This document shows positions 1-10,847 of a stretch of DNA of 64,000 nt, in pieces. The stretch covers positions 738,978-802,977 of the forward strand of contig CALYLW010000014.1 of assembly GCA_944989445.1 (NCBI GenBank), written 5' to 3'. How positions within the stretch are numbered: position 1 is the first letter of the stretch; every line of letters starts with the position of its first letter. Both the position numbers and the translations under genes were made by a program. The notes beneath the pieces are model-generated. The model saw only the letters and a list, made by a program, of their open reading frames with translations. It was not told the DNA's origin and did no database searches. The stretch comes from Ampullaceana balthica (lineage: Eukaryota > Mollusca > Gastropoda > Lymnaeidae).

Positions 1-330
1 AGTCAAGACTGATAATGTTTTATAAATCAATGCACACAAAATTCTGAACTTTTAATTACTTGGACGTAATTAAAATTTGATTCAGACCAAACATTTACAC
101 ATTACTAAAATATATCCGTCGGATTTATATTTCCATCTCTTGAAATTAGATGAAGTTTCTCTTTCGCCCACCGGTGCCTTAGACGTTATAAACACACCGG
201 GACGGCGATTTCACTATTTTTATTATTGTTCTATTTTATCAGTTTTGTTATGTAGTGTTCAAGACAATAAAATTTGAATGTTCTATTTTAATTGTATTTC
301 TAAAATTCATTCAATAATTTCAACATGAAA
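1..330. other. AT-rich, no gene seen
   Basis: Non-coding AT-rich sequence. The only open frames are short and show no family resemblance. I see no clear repeat boundary. Confidence 0.4.
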
Positions 331-471
331 AACACGATATTACAAAAAACTATAAAAGCTCCATGAATGACGTCATTGAAGTCACGCGATTTTGACCGAT
401 TTTAAAACCATCCGCTTCGTCACACTTCGAGACAAAAACTTAGACCCCCCCTCCAGTATTACGTCACAAAG

Positions 472-918
472 GGGCCATCCATAAATGACGTCACGCACCT
501 AGGGGGAAAGGGGGGGTCTACATATTTGTAACGATATGTTACGTGGGGGAAGGGGTGTTTGATAAATGTGACGTCACATCAAAACTCGCAACGTTAAATA
601 AAAGTTCCACTTAAATATTTGATTTGTTACATGGCGTTTTACATGACTTCACGTGTGTTACGATATTAGAATGCACGCCTAAACTAAATAAATACTTAAA
701 TGACAAAAAAGTGATAACTTTTTTGTCATTTAAGTATGTATTTAGTGTAAGGCTGCACTCTAATATCGTAACACGTATGAATCCATTGAAAACGTTATAA
801 TTAAATAAATTGCAAGCAATCAAATATTTCAGTGCGCATTTTGATGTGACGTCACATTTCTTAAACAACCCCCTTCCCTTTTCTATGCACGTGACATCAT
901 TTATGGACGGCTTTAGAG
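472..918. mobile_element. Palindromic MITE (GGGGCCATCCATAAATGACG type)
   Basis: The left end reads GGGGCCATCCATAAATGACG. The right end reads CATCATTTATGGACGGC, its inverted counterpart. The two arms keep complementing each other inward, through a G-rich/C-rich block and a GTGACGTCAC motif on each side, to a central hairpin near 690-740 (AAATGACAAAAAAGT against its complement). The whole is a fold-back element of about 445 bp with no coding capacity. Relatives lie at 14200-15500, 57088-57147 and 58526-58680. The superfamily is not assigned. Confidence 0.7.
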
Positions 919-1005
919 CGAATTTGTACGTACGCATGGGGGGGGGGTTGAAAGTCGTGCAACAGGGGGGAAGGGGGTAAAAAAAACAAATTTGTGCGTA
1001 CGTAA

Positions 1006-2356
1006 GGCTACGTTTATAGAGTCGACGGGTAGGTGGGTTGCCGCGAGCTGGTTACTCACGATAGAAAATCGCGCCTAATCACTCGCGCGGTTGGTGTTTA
1101 TAGTAAAAGCGGGAAAAAGCCAGACGACACGCAGTGAACTACGTCACCAAGCTCACAGGTGTGGTTGATTCCAGGAAATATTTGTAAACATAACCTTGAA
1201 CTAGATAAAGCTATGGACTATTAACAACTGTGTCAGTGTGAATTATAAATAAAGGAACTTAAGTCGTATCCATTCATGGTGTGAAGAGTTTGATCATTGC
1301 AATATTTGGAAATGGACAAAAGACAAGATATTTTTGCAGCAATACAAATTAAAAGTCAAGAAAAAAGGCAAGAAACCAGAGTTTGCCAAACCAAGGCAAC
1401 AGACAAACTATTTGCTGGTACTGTAACAAGCCAGGACATATGGTAAAGCAGTGTTACCACAATAAAGGCTAAAGGACAACCAAATAGGGTGTCACCTAAT
1501 GGCAGCCCTTTAAGAAAGAAAACAGAAGAAAGGTCAAGACAAGATCACTTTGAAAACAAAGGGAGACAAGCATGGAGAGAAAAATATAATCATAATTCCA
1601 GACATAGAGATTATGATGAAAGTAGACAATCATGGAGAGACAGATACAATCACAATTCCATATATAGAGATTATAATCAAAGCAGACGATCATGGAGAGG
1701 CAGATATAGTTTTGATTCCAGAATAAGAAATTTTGATAAGCCATGGAAAAAGAATGAAAACCAAGACATGAATGATAGAAAAATAATAAAGTTGAATCGA
1801 GCACAAATAGAAACCATTGACACTGTAGCCACTATTGACAATCACATATATGATAAAAGGAATGAAGACCATAATAGCAGAGACAAAGATGGTACTAGTG
1901 AGTCTGAAACCATTCGTGTGAAATCATCTGAAGTAGGAACAACAATTAGTTGTGTATTAAGCAGAATGAAAGACATAGATAAAAACAATGATTTTCAGAT
2001 AAAGCTTTCTACTGACAGTGACTCATCTGGTCGAAATTCTATTGAATTATCTGGAAGCAAAAATGATATCTCAAAAGCTAAACGACTTATTCAAGATGCT
2101 GGAATTAATATTGTGAATGGACATAATCGAAGTCGTGGTTGGTGAATTATTGAACATTTAACAGTCTGAAGAAACATTCAAAGCCCATCTGTTTGAATTC
2201 ACAGTCCCGCGCGGAACAAGAACTAGTTCTGGTAATTACCCGCGCCGGTCGGCAAATTTGTCGCCTCGAGACACCCGCGTCCTCTATGAACACCTGCAAA
2301 GCAAAATTCCTCGCGCGTGCGATTTCCCGAAACCCGCCGCCTCTATAAACGCTAGC
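1006..2356. mobile_element. TIR element, PIF/Harbinger-like, carrying a cellular-type ORF
   Basis: The left end is GGCTACGTTTATAGAG and the inverted right end is GCTAGCGTTTATAGAG. The block CGTTTATAGAG is identical at both ends and is followed by CGACGGG or CGGCGGG. TAA lies directly outside both ends (1003-1005 and 2357-2359), fitting the 3-bp target duplication of PIF/Harbinger elements. A second inverted pair, GGTGTTTATAG near 1092 and CTATGAACACC near 2283, lies inside. The ends are rich in CGCG compared with the AT-rich surroundings. No transposase is present, so the element is non-autonomous. The family assignment is inference. Confidence 0.55.
1290..2148 (+). pseudogene. Intronless CCHC zinc-knuckle / KH-like protein fragment inside the TIR element
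   Basis: The longest open frame runs from about 1447 to the TGA/TAA region at 2145. It has no convincing ATG at its start; the frame opens on GTG near 1489. Upstream, in another frame at about 1408-1465, is a CCHC zinc knuckle, CWYCNKPGHMVKQC (C-x2-C-x4-H-x4-C), followed by a stop, so the N-terminal part is frameshifted. Counted from 1489, residues 26-85 are three 20-residue basic repeats of the pattern RQSWRDRYNHNS..RDY. Residues about 150-210 end in SGRNSIELSGSKNDISKAKR, which resembles the last strand and helix of a KH RNA-binding domain. A CCHC knuckle plus KH suggests RNA binding. No introns are visible and the whole lies between the TIRs of the surrounding element. A captured or retrocopied host gene is the simplest reading; I cannot name the parent. 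Confidence 0.45.
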
Positions 2357-2379
2357 TAATAATACTAATAAAAATATGG

Positions 2380-2740
2380 ATGGCCCCTAGCTGCATGATC
2401 ACCAACTCTTTGACCACTGACTCTGGCCAGTGTCAAGTAAGAGAACATCCTTTGACTACGTGTGTTTGACTAGTGTTAAGCAAACTACCATTACTTGACT
2501 ACAGTAATTGTGTCTGACCAGTTTCAAGGTAGCTACCATCCTTTAGCTTAGAAATACTTAAGATTGTTAAACTTTTCATGAAAGTTTTTAAATGAAAATA
2601 AAATATAGCATCAATTTCTGAGATGAGAATAGATGCTGTGGATTGGTACAGATAATGGGATTCGGGGAAAGAAAGTGTTCTTAAGTTCTATGCTTGCATT
2701 CACAAGGGTAAGAGAACACTAGTAAATGTATAACTTATAA
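2380..2740. other. No gene seen
   Basis: Unique-looking sequence with several TTGACTA-like words between 2400 and 2530, but no regular period and no open frame of interest. Confidence 0.3.
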
Positions 2741-2744
2741 CATA

Positions 2745-3060
2745 AAAACAGGGTATTCGCCTGACAGGACTTAACACAACAGCGAACGTTTCGGCAAAGA
2801 GCCTTCCTCAACAAACAGTACACAAATAAAAAAAACTTAGCTGAAATCCAATTAGTCCAGTAGCATCTCTACTGGACTAATTGGATTTCACCGCAACTAA
2901 GTTTTTTTATTCTTTCTTTTTATTTGTGTACTATTTGTTCGTTGAGGAAGGCTCTTTGCCGAAACGTTCGCTGTTGTGTTACGTCCTGTCAGGGTAACTA
3001 ATACCCTGTTTATATGTTATACATTTACTAATTTAAAAGCCTGATTGCAGTCTCACCCCC
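2745..3060. repeat. Head-to-head Penelope-like element termini
   Basis: Bases about 2747-2862 (minus sense) and 2866-3055 (plus sense) are two copies of the same terminal sequence facing each other. Both hold the block around GCCGAAACGTTCGCTG, and they meet at the palindrome AGTCCAGTAG..CTACTGGACT near 2856-2875. The plus-sense half matches the 3' terminus of the element at 16391-18680, including CTGATTGCAGTCTCACCCCC. Inverted partial terminal repeats are typical of Penelope-like elements. No RT remains here. Confidence 0.75.
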
Positions 3061-4320
3061 ATTGGTAATGGTGGCCCATCAATATTAAGGTCCAGAACAG
3101 CCTGCTTATGATAGCTCCTTTTTAAATGGATGGGCACACTCTAGTTATAGTGACACCTACGGTAACGATCTGCACATAAATTAATGTTAGTTAAAGGTAA
3201 ATTAAAAACTGAATTGCCATATTCAATAATTTCTATTTTAAATTTCATTTAATTTTTTAAAAAATCCAAAAATATTTTAACATTTATTAAATAAGGTACA
3301 ACAAAAGAAATTATTATTATTTTGTTTTTGGTTAAAATATTGTAAGAAGTTTTATAAAATGACAAAGACAAGTAATGATAGATCCAACAATTATTTTTAA
3401 CCTTTAATTGAAAACATGCTGCTGCTAATTTATTTCAAATAAAAAATAAACAAATAAATAATGCTACACTTGAACAATTTACAATGATATTACTGAAATA
3501 AAATCATTAAAATAAAGAAAGCAGTCTAAATAAAATCTTGTTGAATAAAGCACATATAAAGCCTTAACAAAGTTCATAACTAATAACTGACTGTAAAAAA
3601 CCAAACCTTAGCTGCAAGGACTTATGACATAACTAAGTGTTCTTACAAGTGAGATTTCAGAAAATAAATCATTAGAATATTATGCAATAATCATAACTTT
3701 TAACCCACTCACAACAGTCTTTAAATTTTTTTTTAAAAAAGGTGACTTCAGATTTCAGCTAATAACAGCTTCAGATAACGGGCTGTACTAATTAAAACTC
3801 ACATTTTGAAGAACAGGCAAAATTTTGTTAATTTTTGAGGTCTTTTTTTCAAGAGTTAATTGTTGCACTAATGTTATTTTAAATATAATTTAAAAAATAA
3901 TTATTAACAAAAAAATAAACAATTCCTTTACTCAAAGAAATTCAATGTTTGATGTACACACAAATGAATGATTATATTATATTACATATCATAGTTGTTC
4001 TTATTTAAACATTCATAGAGATATTTAATGAAATTGTTAAAATAAGTGTATTTCATTCACACATTGATATTTATTAGTTTTAATGATACACATTTGAATC
4101 TTTTATTCATTTTCGCACTATAAAACATATTAGATTGAATAAAATATTTAACAGCTCATGATGAAAATGATGAATGTAGTAAATAAGAAACAAACTAAGT
4201 TAAAAGTTAAATGCCATAACACAAACCGGAGCATATTTTTATATTTGGGATTTTGACTAATTAGTAGAAATTAGAACACCTAATGTCTAAAGTCATCAGT
4301 AGATGAGAAAATGAACAAAA
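3060..4320. other. AT-rich intergenic sequence
   Basis: About 1.2 kb of AT-rich DNA downstream of the minus-strand gene at 4343-5779. No open frame, RNA gene or repeat boundary was recognised. Confidence 0.4.
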
Positions 4321-4342
4321 TAATTCTCCTTTCATAAACTTT

Positions 4343-5779
4343 TTATTTTCCCAATAATTTACACAGTTTTGTTTCTAGCTCTCTCAACTTTGTAACCACT
4401 CCCTCGATTAAACTTCTCAGCTCTCTAACATCTCTCAGGATGCAACTAATTTCGGCTCTGTTGACTTTAAAGACTAACCCCGGAATTTTATTTAAAAAAC
4501 TCTCCTCCAGCCTATTGTGATAGTCTCTTTTTCCGCGAATCTTCCTTAGCTCTACTTCAATTAAGTTTTTAAAATATATCTCAAACTTTTCAGTTATAAC
4601 TTTATGCTTTTTATAAAGTTTTTCTTTCAATGTATCCAAAGATGGCTGAAATTCTTTATTGCATTTTAAATAAACCCCAATCAAGTATCCGTCGAAAAAA
4701 GTATCATCTTCCTTGCTGAAGTTTTCTTCACAATGTTGTTTAAGCATCTCATCAGAAACCCAAAATCTTTTCTCTTCAGGGGTAATGCCCTCCTTTGTTA
4801 ATTTTCCTTTACTTTTCTTATTCTGTGAAACTGAATCATCCTCTAAACTGAAAACAGTGATGATTAAAAATCATATTTTATCCAACTTTAACAAAATATA
4901 TATTAAAAAAATTAGAATGGAAATATAATTTTGGCGTTAAAATTTGATTTAAAATGGGCTCTATTTAATTTAATTGTTTCAGTGGTTATATGTTTTTTAA
5001 AGTTATTATTGTTATTTGTTTTTTTTACTTAAGTGCTTATAAAAAGGACTCAGTATATAGCCCTTATACCAAAATAATTAAAACTATGAAAAATACCTAG
5101 TATGTCCTCTTTTTCTGTCCGACAAAATGCTTGAAGTTGAAGCACCAGGATCATTAAACATATATTTGTCCCTTATTTCGAAGAAGTCAGCACTCTGTCT
5201 GTAAATCAAAAGATTAAATATGAGACGCTAACAGCAGTTCAATATGGGCTCTATTTAATTGTGCCATTGGTTATGTGTTTTTTAAAGTTTTTTTCAAAAG
5301 TACTTAAAAAAGACTCAGTATATAGGCTTACACTTACACTAAAATAATTTAAAACTATGAAGAAATAACTTTTTTGGCTTTTATCTGGACTGGGGACTTA
5401 ACCCACACTTTGCTTCCTCAATTATAGGATCAATATTAGATCCTGATCTAACCTCAGGTTGGTTGACAACCTCTTTTGCTAAATCTTGATGTCTCCTAAA
5501 ATTAATTTTGTTTAAAATAAAATCACTTTTTAATATCAGAGATTTATGATACTCAGTATATAGGCTTAACACTAAAATAATTTGAAACTATGAAGCAATA
5601 ACTTTTTTGGCTTTTTTCTTGACTTCGTGACTTGAGACTTACTTATTTCCTGAAGCTTCTGATTTTGGTGATTCTTCAACAGTGCTAGATTTTGAATCTA
5701 TCTCATCTTCTTTTTTGTTAGAGGCCGACATCCTTTCAGATTCTGCTCCAGGTCCAAGTCCAAGTACTCCAAGGGTATC
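4343..5779 (-). CDS. Uncharacterised coiled-coil protein, four or more exons
   Basis: Exons in transcription order are 5779-5643, 5495-5403, 5198-5097 and 4847-4343 (stop TAA at 4345-4343). Every junction is GT-AG and every phase agrees (phase 2 throughout), which is strong support for a real gene. If the ATG at 5731 is used, the product is 262 aa. The frame stays open upstream to an acceptor at 5780, so an earlier exon may exist. The N-terminal 90 residues are Ser/Glu/Lys-rich and probably disordered. Residues about 95-130 are Lys-rich and may hold a nuclear signal. From about residue 130 the sequence becomes helical: it starts EEKRFWVSDEMLKQHCEENF and ends in a Leu/Arg/Glu heptad region (RELRSLIEGVVTKLRELETK) ideal for a coiled coil. 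I do not recognise the family; a centromere or cilium scaffold role would be speculation. Introns 2 and 3 and the sequence before exon 2 hold copies of one repeat (separate entry). Confidence 0.65.
4946..5640. repeat. Intronic tandem repeat interleaved with exons
   Basis: The block starting ATGGGCTCTATTTAATT and containing GACTCAGTATATAG then AAAACTATGAA occurs at about 4946-5100 and 5243-5380, and its second half again at about 5549-5640. Each copy sits in a different intron of the minus-strand gene. The exons at 5097-5198 and 5403-5495 lie between copies but do not resemble each other. Confidence 0.6.
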
Positions 5780-6489
5780 CTATTCAATTAATGGCGCATA
5801 TAGAATATTTTAATAACAAAATCCCAAGGGAAATTGAATAATTAATTATTCATCAAATTACTTCCTCTTACTCTTAAGTTGTGGAAAATTTAGTTTATAA
5901 CTGTTTTAAATTTATTTATTTTTATTTTTTAATGATATAACTTCTCACTCACAAAAGAAATCTTACACTGCACAAAATTATTAGATAACTGTTATAGATC
6001 ACGCATAGGTCGACATTAAATTAATAGGTTTTATTTGGGGGAAATCCCGCTTCTATGCGCAAAATGGTTTTGTTTTTAATCCTGTAATTATTGCCTATTT
6101 TGAATTAGATTCGCTAGTTAAACTAGTACTTTGCAATGGCTAACAATCGAGCTGATGGCGATGGATTCAATTTTGTTCACATTCAAATCTGTTCACAGAG
6201 TCGTTTCACTTAAGGTTGTTAACGGTTAACCAGTCCTCAGATCAGGACCGGTCCTATTTAATCAGGATCGGTTAACCGCAACTTCAATAAGCCCGTAATA
6301 GCTTTTTACCCCGGAGTTTGTTTTTGTTGTGTTGAGCGACGGTGACTTCAAATCGCTTTCTCCCTATTCCGGTATCTAAATAATATACACGTCATCACTA
6401 TTAGTTTACCTCGCCTACTGCTAAGGAATTTAGAGCTAACACACAGTGCGCGTTTGATGTGAACAACGGTCAAAGGTCACGGCTATTAC

Positions 6490-6800
6490 TACAGTCGGAC
6501 CGCTGTAAGTGAACTCAAAGGGACGCCCGGGGGGGGGAAGTTACGGAGTTTTCTAGTTAGGGAAAAGGAGGGTGGTGGTGGGGGGAAGGCTAGAAGGCTT
6601 GACAGGTCTTTGATGTTTCACATAAAAGGAAGCCTCTTGCTTTGACATACCAATACAAGACCGTGAGAAGATACACCTTCCCTCCCCTCCCCCACTGTTA
6701 TACATCTACAGTGGGTTGGGGGAAGGAACATTTTTCTTTTTAAATTGAGTCAGAGCATGCCTTGGAAAATGGCGAGTGTAGCTCAACCCCATATAAACCA
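6490..6800. mobile_element. Tigger/pogo-like MITE fragment
   Basis: Starts ACAGTCGGACC near 6490. It shares blocks with the fuller copy at 19005-19612: GAAGGCTTGACAGG, a TTTGATGTTTCA..AAAAGGAAGCC segment, and a pyrimidine/purine-rich pair that folds on itself around TACAGTGGG. The right terminus is missing or degraded. Confidence 0.55.
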
Positions 6801-6959
6801 CACCCTATTGGATGGGGATCGTCGGGTGTGCGCAAGTTGACAAGTGAAGGTTAACCGTAACTACATTTAGTCGGTATATTAGCTTATTACCCGGAGTTAA
6901 TTTCTTTGTTGTGTTACGGCAGAATACCAGAGCCAACACGCGAGCGACCGTGACATCAA

Positions 6960-7950
6960 AATCAAAGAGTTTTCTTAATAATAATATTCTGGTATATAAA
7001 TATAATAAAACAAACCCGTAAAAACAAAGTTTTTGACTATAAATCCCTTATATATATGAGTCATAACTAACAGTATTGATTATTTTCAAACGCGATAAGC
7101 ATTTACAGACTGACACCGAGTGATGTCCCCTGTCTTTTAACGGGGGATGGGACGTGAGGGGGTGTCGGCACGACGGTCGACGTCTAAGCGTCAACTCAAA
7201 CTCACGTGGAAAAAAACCAATAACAAACAGTGAATTTGAATTACATACCTTATATAAGAATAAACTATAAATGCATTAATTTAATTACGGTACGTTCGAT
7301 CGATCTGAAATTTTGATACTATGCATTGTTAGGTGGGAATGGTCCGTGTGCCAAATTTCAGCTCGATTGGATCACGGGAAGTGGTTAATTGTTTACTTCT
7401 AATTTTCCGCCCGCCCAAGACAGAGAGAGAGAGAGAGATGACGACAGACAGAGACGCCGGTGAAGTTAATATAAGGGATTTAAAAACAAAGTTTTCGACT
7501 ATAAATCCCTTATATATGAGTCATAACTAACAGTATTGATTATTTTCAAACGTGATAAGCATTTACATACTGATACCGAGTGATGTCCCCTGTCTTTTAA
7601 CGGGGGATGGGACGTGAGGGGGTGTCGGCACGACGGTCGACATCTAAGCGTCAACTCAAACTAAACTCATGTGGAAAAAAACAATAACAAACAGTGAATT
7701 TGAATTACATTCGTTATATAAGGATAAACTATAAATGCATTAATTTAATTACGGTACGTTCGATCCATCTGAAATTTTGATACGATGCATTGTTAGATGA
7801 GACGGGTCCGTATGCCAAATTTCAGCTCGATCGGAAGTGGGTCATTTTTTACTTCTAATTTTCCGCCCGCCCAAGACAGAGAGAGAGATGACGACAGACA
7901 GAGACGCCGGTGAAGTTAATATGAGGGATTTAAAAATACACGTCATCACT
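6960..7950 (+). repeat. Array of roughly 0.45-0.49 kb repeat, two units, plus orientation
   Basis: Two units. Landmarks TTCGATC..TCTGAAATTTTGATAC occur at about 7295 and 7765, and GACAGAGACGCCGGTGAAG at about 7447 and 7893. Unit junctions carry an inverted pair, AAGGGATTTA and TAAATCCCTTATAT. The same unit in opposite orientation forms the larger array at 9250-12920. No coding capacity. Confidence 0.8.
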
Positions 7951-7959
7951 GTTTGTGGA

Positions 7960-9240
7960 GTTCGCCAGTGACCGATTTTTAATTAAAAAATGTATTCGCT
8001 TAGTTACCTAAAATTTATAATATGATGAAAATAATCTTCTGAGAAGATGTTTGGGAACTAGAATCAAGTGATTCTGATAAAAAATTTGATGAAATTTGTA
8101 CTTTGCAGCCTATTGGCAATATAAATAAATATAAGAAGGGTAAATTCGGAGTTGACGTTCCCACATTCATGGCCGCCATCTTTGTTGCTATGCAAACGTG
8201 ACACGAAAATTGGAAAATTCAACTATTAAAATTCTAAAACTTAAAACTAAGACTAAACCTAACCTTAAATTCATAATTATATCTATACCTAACCCCAAAC
8301 CTAAACTAACAAATTATAAAACTAAGCCTAAATAACACAAGTAGAGAACGCAGAATTAATTGCTATATAACTCATTTGGGAACGTATAATCTGATTCACC
8401 CATAAGAAGAGGTAAAAGCTAAGTTGACGTACTCCCGACGCCATCTTTGTAGTCCAACAAGTGGGCTGACAAATAATGGGGGAAAGCGGGGTGGGGGGGG
8501 CATTTCTTTTAATGTGTTGACATTTTAGCTACTTACCAAGAGAAAATGTTTTTTTAACTACGCCGCGTTACAAAGAAATTGGAAAATTCAACTATTAAAA
8601 TTCTAAACCTAACCCAAATAAAAATTATAAAACTTACTGCGATGTTTAGGAGTTAGAGATTGAATGTAGTAAGTGACCGGCAATTCGTAGCCAAGCGCGC
8701 GCGTAAATTTCATCACTCATTTTAAATTACCGCAAATGAAATAGTACCATCTTCAAAAAATTGTTGGGGAGGGGTAATCCCCTCTCCAAACCCCTCCCAT
8801 ATTCTTGAAATTTTATTTTAACAATTTGGGCAGGAGTGACCCTCCCCCAACCCCACATCTGTATTTTAAAAAATTTAATTTAGTGTGTTCTGTAAATATT
8901 ACAGTATATAGTCTTATTTAATGCGCATTATTACATAAAAACACCAAAGGGAACACACTCTTTTTAAAATAATATACGGGGAGAGAACGCAGAATTAAGT
9001 GCTATATAACTATAACTTTATAACCCATTTGGCGTACGATTTCTTTGCCTTTGCTTCACCCCTAAGATTTTGTTCTTATATGTCTAAAAATCTAAAAAAT
9101 ATATAAACACCATTTTAAAGTGAAATTAGAGAAAATACATAATTTTATATTTTGTATATATTTTACTATTACTATACTAATAATTTGTGATTGTGTAGTT
9201 GTAATTCTTAACAACGGTTGCTAAGTAATGTAAACAAAGG
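7960..9240. other. Spacer between the inverted arrays
   Basis: AT-rich DNA with two copies of an ATTGGAAAATTCAACTATTA-type segment (near 8210 and 8580), each followed by A-rich text with CCTAA words. No gene is seen. Confidence 0.45.
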
Positions 9241-9244
9241 TACG

Positions 9245-10306
9245 TTTTTAAATTCCTTATAATAACTTCACCGGCGTCTCTGTCTGTCGTCATCTCTCTC
9301 TCCCTCTCTCTCTGTCTGTCTTCGGCGGGCGGACAATTAGAAGTAAAAAATGACCCACTTCACGTTATCCATCCGATCGAGCTGAAATTTGGCACACGGA
9401 CCCGTCTCACATAACAATGCATGTATCAAAATTTCAGATTGATCGAACGTACCGTAATTAAATTAATGCATTTTTAGTTTATCCTTATATAACGTATGTA
9501 ATTCAAATTCACTGTTTGTTATTGTTTTTTTCCACGTGAGTTTGAGTTGACGCTTAGACGTCGACCGTCGTGCCGACACCCCCTCACGTCCCATCACCCG
9601 TTAAAAGACAGGGGACATCACTCGGTATCAGTCTGTAAATGCTTATCGCGTTTGAAAATAATCAATACTGTTAGTTATGTCTCATATATAAGGGATTTAT
9701 AGTCAAAAACTTTGTTTTTACGGGTTTGTTTTATTAAATCCCTTATATTAACTTCACCGCCGTCTCTCTCTGCTGGCGGGCGGAAAAACAGAAGTCAAAA
9801 ATGACCCACTTCCCATGATCCGATCGAACTGAAATTTGGCACACGGACCCGTCTGACCTAACAATGCATCGTATCAAAATTTCAGATCGATCGAACGTAC
9901 CGTAATTAAATTAATGCATTTTTAGTTTATCCTTATATGAGGTATGTAATTTCAAATTCACGGTTTGTTATTGTTTTTTTGCCACGTGAAATTTTGAGCT
10001 GACGCATTGAGGCGACCCAACGAAGCGACGGGCGCTTTTGTTTACATTTTACGTGTCACTCTGAGCTCGGTCAAGCGAATCGGTGACCAGACTTTTCCCC
10101 TCTCCCCCCCACCCCTCCCCACCCCTCCCCCACCCCCCCACTAGGGTTATGATGCAAAGTTGAGTTAAGACAGATTCAGTCTGTAAATGTTTGAAAATAA
10201 TCAATACTGTTAGTTATGTCTCATATATAAGGGATTTATAGTCAAAAACTTTGTTTTTACGGGTTTGTTTTATTAAATCCCTTATATTAACTCTCTCTCC
10301 GCTCTC

Positions 10307-10346
<40 letters not shown>

Positions 10347-10808
10347 GTCTGTCTTGGGCTCGGCGGGCGGAAAAACAGAAGTCAAAAATGACCCACTTCC
10401 CATGATCCGATCAAACTGAAATTTGGCACACGGACCCGTCGAACCTAACAATGCATCGTATCAAAATTTCAGATCGATCGAACGTACCATAATTAAATTA
10501 ATGCATTTTTAGTTTATCCTTATATGAGGTATGTAATTCAAAATTCACTGTTTGTTATTTTTTTTTAAATTCCAGTTCCACGTGAGTTTGAGTTGACGCC
10601 GACCGTCGTGTTGACGACGACCGTCGTGCCGACACCCCCTCACATCCCACCCCCATTTATTAAAGACAAGGGACATCACTCAGTGTCAGTCTGTAAATGT
10701 TTAAAAATAATCACTACTGTTAGTTATGTCTCATATATAAGGGATTTATAGTCAAAAACTTTGTTTTTACGGGTTTGTTTTATTAAATCCCTTATATTAA
10801 CTTCACCG

Positions 10809-10847
<39 letters not shown>

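Noticed and set aside
8220..8340. CCTAA/CTAACC-rich stretch resembling telomeric repeats
   Set aside because: The words are irregular and embedded in AT-rich text, and the animal telomere repeat would be regular TTAGGG/CCCTAA.
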